DNA of 42,043 bases, from assembly GCA_934133015.1 (NCBI GenBank), contig CAKPAQ010000001.1, positions 1 through 42,043 of the forward strand, given 5' to 3'. The stretch is from an uncultured Bacilli bacterium (GTDB lineage: Bacteria > Bacillota_I > Bacilli_A > RF39 > UBA660). The notes beneath the pieces are model-generated. The model saw only the letters and a program-made list of their open reading frames with translations, made no database searches and was not told where the DNA came from. The position numbers and the translations under genes are program-made. Positions within the stretch are counted from its first letter, which is position 1, and each line of letters opens with the position of its first letter. Positions 39,041 to 42,043 of the stretch are shown piece by piece.

Positions 39041-41471
39041 TTACTTCTTCATCAATATCTTCGTTTTCTTTCATAATTGTAGCTACTGTAGCAACTTTCT
39101 GTTCATCTTTCAATTTAATCAATCTGACACCTTGAGTAGCTCTACCTAACGTAGATATTTGATCCATAGACATTCTCATAACAATTCCATTATCAGTAAT
39201 AATTACTAGATCTTCATCACCTGTAACAGCCTTTAATGAAACTAACATACCATTCTTTTCAGTAACATTTAAAGCCTTAACTCCCTTACTACCACGATGA
39301 GTTAATCTATAATCCACAATAGGTGTTTTCTTTCCATAACCCTTTTCAGTAACAATAAGAACTTGTTTATCAGGATCAATAACCTCTGCACCAATTACCT
39401 TTGAATCTCCTAAATCAATACCCTTAACACCAGAAGCAGTTCTACCCATTACTCTAATTTCTTTTTCCACAAATCTTACCATTCTACCATTTGATGCACC
39501 AATAATAATTTCGTTATCACCAGTTGTTTTTCTAACAGAAATCAATTCATCATCATCTTTTAAAGTAATAGCTATTTTTCCACTGGTTCTAATATTATCA
39601 AACTCACTTAAATCAGTTCTCTTAATTAATCCATTACGTGTAACTAATGTTAAATATTTATCCACAGATTCTTTAGAACTCAAACATATGATTGAGTTAA
39701 TACACTCATCTTTTTCCACAGGTAATAAATTAACTATCGGTAATCCTTTACTTTGTCTACTAAATTCAGGAACCTCATAACCCTTCATACGATATACCCT
39801 ACCCTTATTACTAAAGAATAAAATATAATCATGAGTTTCCATATTTAGCATTTTTTCAACAAAGTCTTCTTCATTAGTTGCCATACCCTTAATTCCAACT
39901 CCGCCTCTATTTTGAGTTCTATACACATCAACAGGCATTCTCTTAATATAACCCTTATTTGTTAATGTAATTAGAATATTATCAACAGGAATTAATGACT
40001 CGTCTTCTATATATTCAATAGCTGTCATATCTATAGTGGTACGACGATCATCACCATATTTATCCCTAATTTCAAGTAATTCTTTTTTTATAACAGCTAA
40101 AACATTTTCATCACTACTTAAAATCATTCTAAGTTCAGATATAAGCTTCAATAAATCAGCTAATTCATTTTCTATTTTTTCTCTTTCCAAACCAGTCAAA
40201 CGACGAAGTTTCATTTCAAGAATAGCATTAGCTTGAGCTTCACTTAATCCAAAATTATCCATCAAACCTTTACGAGCTTCATCATCACTATTAGAAGCCT
40301 TTATTAACTTAATAATTTCATCAATATGATCAAGTGCAATCTTTAATCCTTCTAAAATATGCACTCTTTTTTCAGCATTATCTAAATCAAATTTAGTTCT
40401 ACGAATTATTACTTCCCTTTGAAAATCAATATATTTTGATATAATATCCCTTAATCCTAGTGTTTTAGGAACACCTTGATCAAGCATTAATAATATAATT
40501 CCATAACTAGTCTGAAATGCAGTGTGCTTGTATAATTTATTAAGAACAACTTGAGCATTTGCATCCTTCTTTAAAGTAATTGTAATTTTTATTCCATCCT
40601 TCAAATCAGAATGATAATCAGCAATTCCCTCTATTGTCTTATTATGAACAAGTTCTGCAACCTTATTCTTTAATTCAAGAGTATTAACTCCATATGGAAC
40701 TTCATCAATAATTATATATTGTTTACCATTTTTTTCCTCTATTCTTGCCTTACTTCTTATTGTAATAGAGCCACGTCCAGTTTCATAAGCCTTACGAATA
40801 CCACTATTTCCTAAAATAATAGCACCAGTAGGAAAATCAGGTCCTTTTATATAATTCATTAACTCATCAAGAGTTATATCATGATTATCAATATATGCAA
40901 CACAACCATCTATAACTTCTCTTAAATTATGTGGCGGAATATTAGTCGCCATACCAACCGCAATTCCAGTAGTACCATTTACTAAAACATTAGGAAATCT
41001 AGATGGTAAAACAACTGGTTCCTTAGTAGTTTCATCAAAGTTTGGAATAAAATCAACAGTATTTTTATTAATATTACGTAATAACTCTAAAGATACTTTT
41101 GATAATCTTGACTCAGTATAACGCATAGCTGCAGCCCCATAACCTTCAATATTACCAAAATTACCATGACCATCAATTAACATATAACGATATGAAAAAT
41201 CTTGAGCCATTCTTACCATAGCTTCATAAATTGAAGAGTCACCATGAGGGTGATAATTACCCATAACTTCACCGACTGTTTTAGCACTTTTTTTATGAGG
41301 TTTATCTGGAGTATAACCAGATTCAAACATAGAGTACAAAATACGCCTATGTACGGGTTTTAAACCATCTCTTAAGTCTGGAATAGCACGTGCCGTAATA
41401 ACGCTCATAGAATAGTCTAAAAACGAGTCCTGAACCTCTTTTACAATATTATTATGTTCTAATCTATCCAT
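39027..41471 (-). CDS. gyrA: DNA gyrase subunit A
   Basis: 814 residues, full length. Winged-helix breakage-reunion domain with the catalytic Tyr118 in AAAMRYTESRL; quinolone-determining positions read HPHGDSSIYE, so Ser79 and Glu83 are the normal drug-sensitive type. The C-terminal six-bladed pinwheel follows from ~residue 500. The GyrA box, normally QRRGGKG-like, is QNRGGVG here (~519-525) with Val in place of a basic residue. Together with GyrB it introduces negative supercoils. AGGAGG precedes the ATG and overlaps the gyrB stop, 12 bases apart, so the two are one operon. Confidence 0.96.
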   Translation of the reverse strand: MDRLEHNNIVKEVQDSFLDYSMSVITARAIPDLRDGLKPVHRRILYSMFESGYTPDKPHKKSAKTVGEVMGNYHPHGDSSIYEAMVRMAQDFSYRYMLIDGHGNFGNIEGYGAAAMRYTESRLSKVSLELLRNINKNTVDFIPNFDETTKEPVVLPSRFPNVLVNGTTGIAVGMATNIPPHNLREVIDGCVAYIDNHDITLDELMNYIKGPDFPTGAIILGNSGIRKAYETGRGSITIRSKARIEEKNGKQYIIIDEVPYGVNTLELKNKVAELVHNKTIEGIADYHSDLKDGIKITITLKKDANAQVVLNKLYKHTAFQTSYGIILLMLDQGVPKTLGLRDIISKYIDFQREVIIRRTKFDLDNAEKRVHILEGLKIALDHIDEIIKLIKASNSDDEARKGLMDNFGLSEAQANAILEMKLRRLTGLEREKIENELADLLKLISELRMILSSDENVLAVIKKELLEIRDKYGDDRRTTIDMTAIEYIEDESLIPVDNILITLTNKGYIKRMPVDVYRTQNRGGVGIKGMATNEEDFVEKMLNMETHDYILFFSNKGRVYRMKGYEVPEFSRQSKGLPIVNLLPVEKDECINSIICLSSKESVDKYLTLVTRNGLIKRTDLSEFDNIRTSGKIAITLKDDDELISVRKTTGDNEIIIGASNGRMVRFVEKEIRVMGRTASGVKGIDLGDSKVIGAEVIDPDKQVLIVTEKGYGKKTPIVDYRLTHRGSKGVKALNVTEKNGMLVSLKAVTGDEDLVIITDNGIVMRMSMDQISTLGRATQGVRLIKLKDEQKVATVATIMKENEDIDEEVKSEE

Positions 41472-41483
41472 TACAAAAACCTC

Positions 41484-42043
41484 CTATATATCCAAATTAG
41501 CATATGTTGCGTTATTTTCAATAAAATCTCTACGAGGTTCTACTTCTTCACCCATTAATTTAGAGAAAACTTCATCTGCTTGAACAGCATCTTCAACAGT
41601 AATTTTTCTTAATACACGTTGATTTATATCCATAGTTGTTTCATTAAGTTCTTCAGCATCCATTTCTCCTAAACCTTTCATACGAGCAATTTCATATTTA
41701 ACTCCTGGATTTAAACTAGATATATACTCATCTCTTTCAGCATCATCTAACACATACTTTCTAGTTTTACCATGGGTTATTCTATATAGCGGTGGTTGTG
41801 CAGCATACACATGACCAGCTTCAACTATTGGTTTAAAGAAACGATAAAATAATGTTAAAAGTAAAACTCTAATGTGTGAACCATCAACATCAGCATCAGT
41901 CATTATTATTATTTTATGGTAACGTAATTTTGAAAGATCAAAATCCTCCCCTATTCCAGTACCAAAAGCCGTAATAATAGTTCTAATTTCTTCATTAGAC
42001 AAAGCTCTATCTAAACGGGCTTTTTCAACATTTAAGATTTTTC
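41484..42043 (-). CDS. gyrB: DNA gyrase subunit B, C-terminal part (gene continues past the window)
   Basis: The frame is open to the right edge; 186 codons are visible. KILNVEKARLDRALSNEE at the edge, then IITAFGTGIGEDFDLSKLRY, the Toprim DTD-type motif IIMTDADVDGSHIRVLLLTLFYR and AQPPLYRI identify the Toprim and C-terminal domain of GyrB. MKGLGEMDAEELNETTMD is the usual end region. The adjacent gyrA makes GyrB, not ParE, the right call. The N-terminal ATPase domain lies outside the window. Confidence 0.96.
   Translation of the reverse strand, partial: KILNVEKARLDRALSNEEIRTIITAFGTGIGEDFDLSKLRYHKIIIMTDADVDGSHIRVLLLTLFYRFFKPIVEAGHVYAAQPPLYRITHGKTRKYVLDDAERDEYISSLNPGVKYEIARMKGLGEMDAEELNETTMDINQRVLRKITVEDAVQADEVFSKLMGEEVEPRRDFIENNATYANLDI

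Noticed and set aside
1..42043. CRISPR arrays, insertion sequences, prophage, tRNA or rRNA genes
   Set aside because: Nothing with these features was seen; the window is almost fully filled with conserved chromosomal genes on one strand.
1..42043. Mycoplasma-type genetic code (UGA as Trp)
   Set aside because: Several full-length genes end at TGA and Trp positions in conserved motifs are encoded by TGG.

Overview
The window looks like origin-proximal chromosome of a very A+T-rich, low-GC Gram-positive bacterium of the Bacilli type, probably an uncultured, gut-type, reduced-genome lineage near the Mollicutes/Erysipelotrichia side (inference). UGA is used as a stop (for example rlmB, yabG and the ORF before pth end in TGA) and Trp is read from TGG, so the code is standard, not the Mycoplasma code. 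Sporulation genes (bofA, spoVT, yabG, yabP, yabQ, spoVG, a sigH-like factor) point to a spore former or a recent descendant of one. Every credible gene is on the minus strand, so transcription runs from high to low coordinates; I saw no mobile element, CRISPR array, tRNA or rRNA.

Layout in the direction of transcription: gyrB (cut by the right edge) and gyrA; about 700 bp of A+T-rich non-coding DNA (38313-39026) with four parS-like sites, DnaA boxes and two Noc-type palindromes; the small SRP RNA, tadA, dnaX, ebfC, recR, bofA, holB, ricT, a tRNA-methyltransferase-like gene and rsmI; a third Noc-type palindrome; a tiny ORF with an S3-like N-terminus, pth, mfd, an unknown helical protein and spoVT; a T-box leader driving dut-metG; tatD, a 3D-domain protein, a SipW-like peptidase, two unknown membrane proteins, rsmA, yabG and veg; spoVG, a GNAT, yabP, yabQ, divIC; tilS, ftsH and an unknown protein; a polytopic membrane protein; dusB, an RDD protein and lysS; a permease; clpC; cysS, mrnC, rlmB, sigH and a left-edge fragment.

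The order is strikingly collinear with the first ~100 kb of Bacillus subtilis (gyrBA; tadA-scr-dnaX-yaaK-recR-bofA; holB-yaaT; metS-yabDE-ksgA-yabG-veg; spoVG; pth-mfd-spoVT; yabPQ-divIC; tilS-ftsH; dusB-lysS-clpC; cysS-mrnC-rlmB-sigH), but compacted: rnmV, glmU, prs, spoIIE, hprT, ctsR, mcsA and mcsB are not between their usual neighbours. Genes are tightly packed, often overlapping by 1-15 bp, with AGGTGAT-type ribosome binding sites. Several annotated starts below are shifted inward from the longest ORF to the start that fits the Shine-Dalgarno sequence.

The most interesting content is the non-coding region beside gyrA, where a 54-bp module joining a parS site, a DnaA box and a Noc-binding palindrome occurs twice, plus a further Noc-type palindrome 7 kb away. 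Other points of interest are the S3-like mini-protein before pth, an FtsH with a Rho-N-like tail, a permease with a lysine-rich histone-like loop, a T-box controlling dut together with metG, and a dUTPase with altered motifs.
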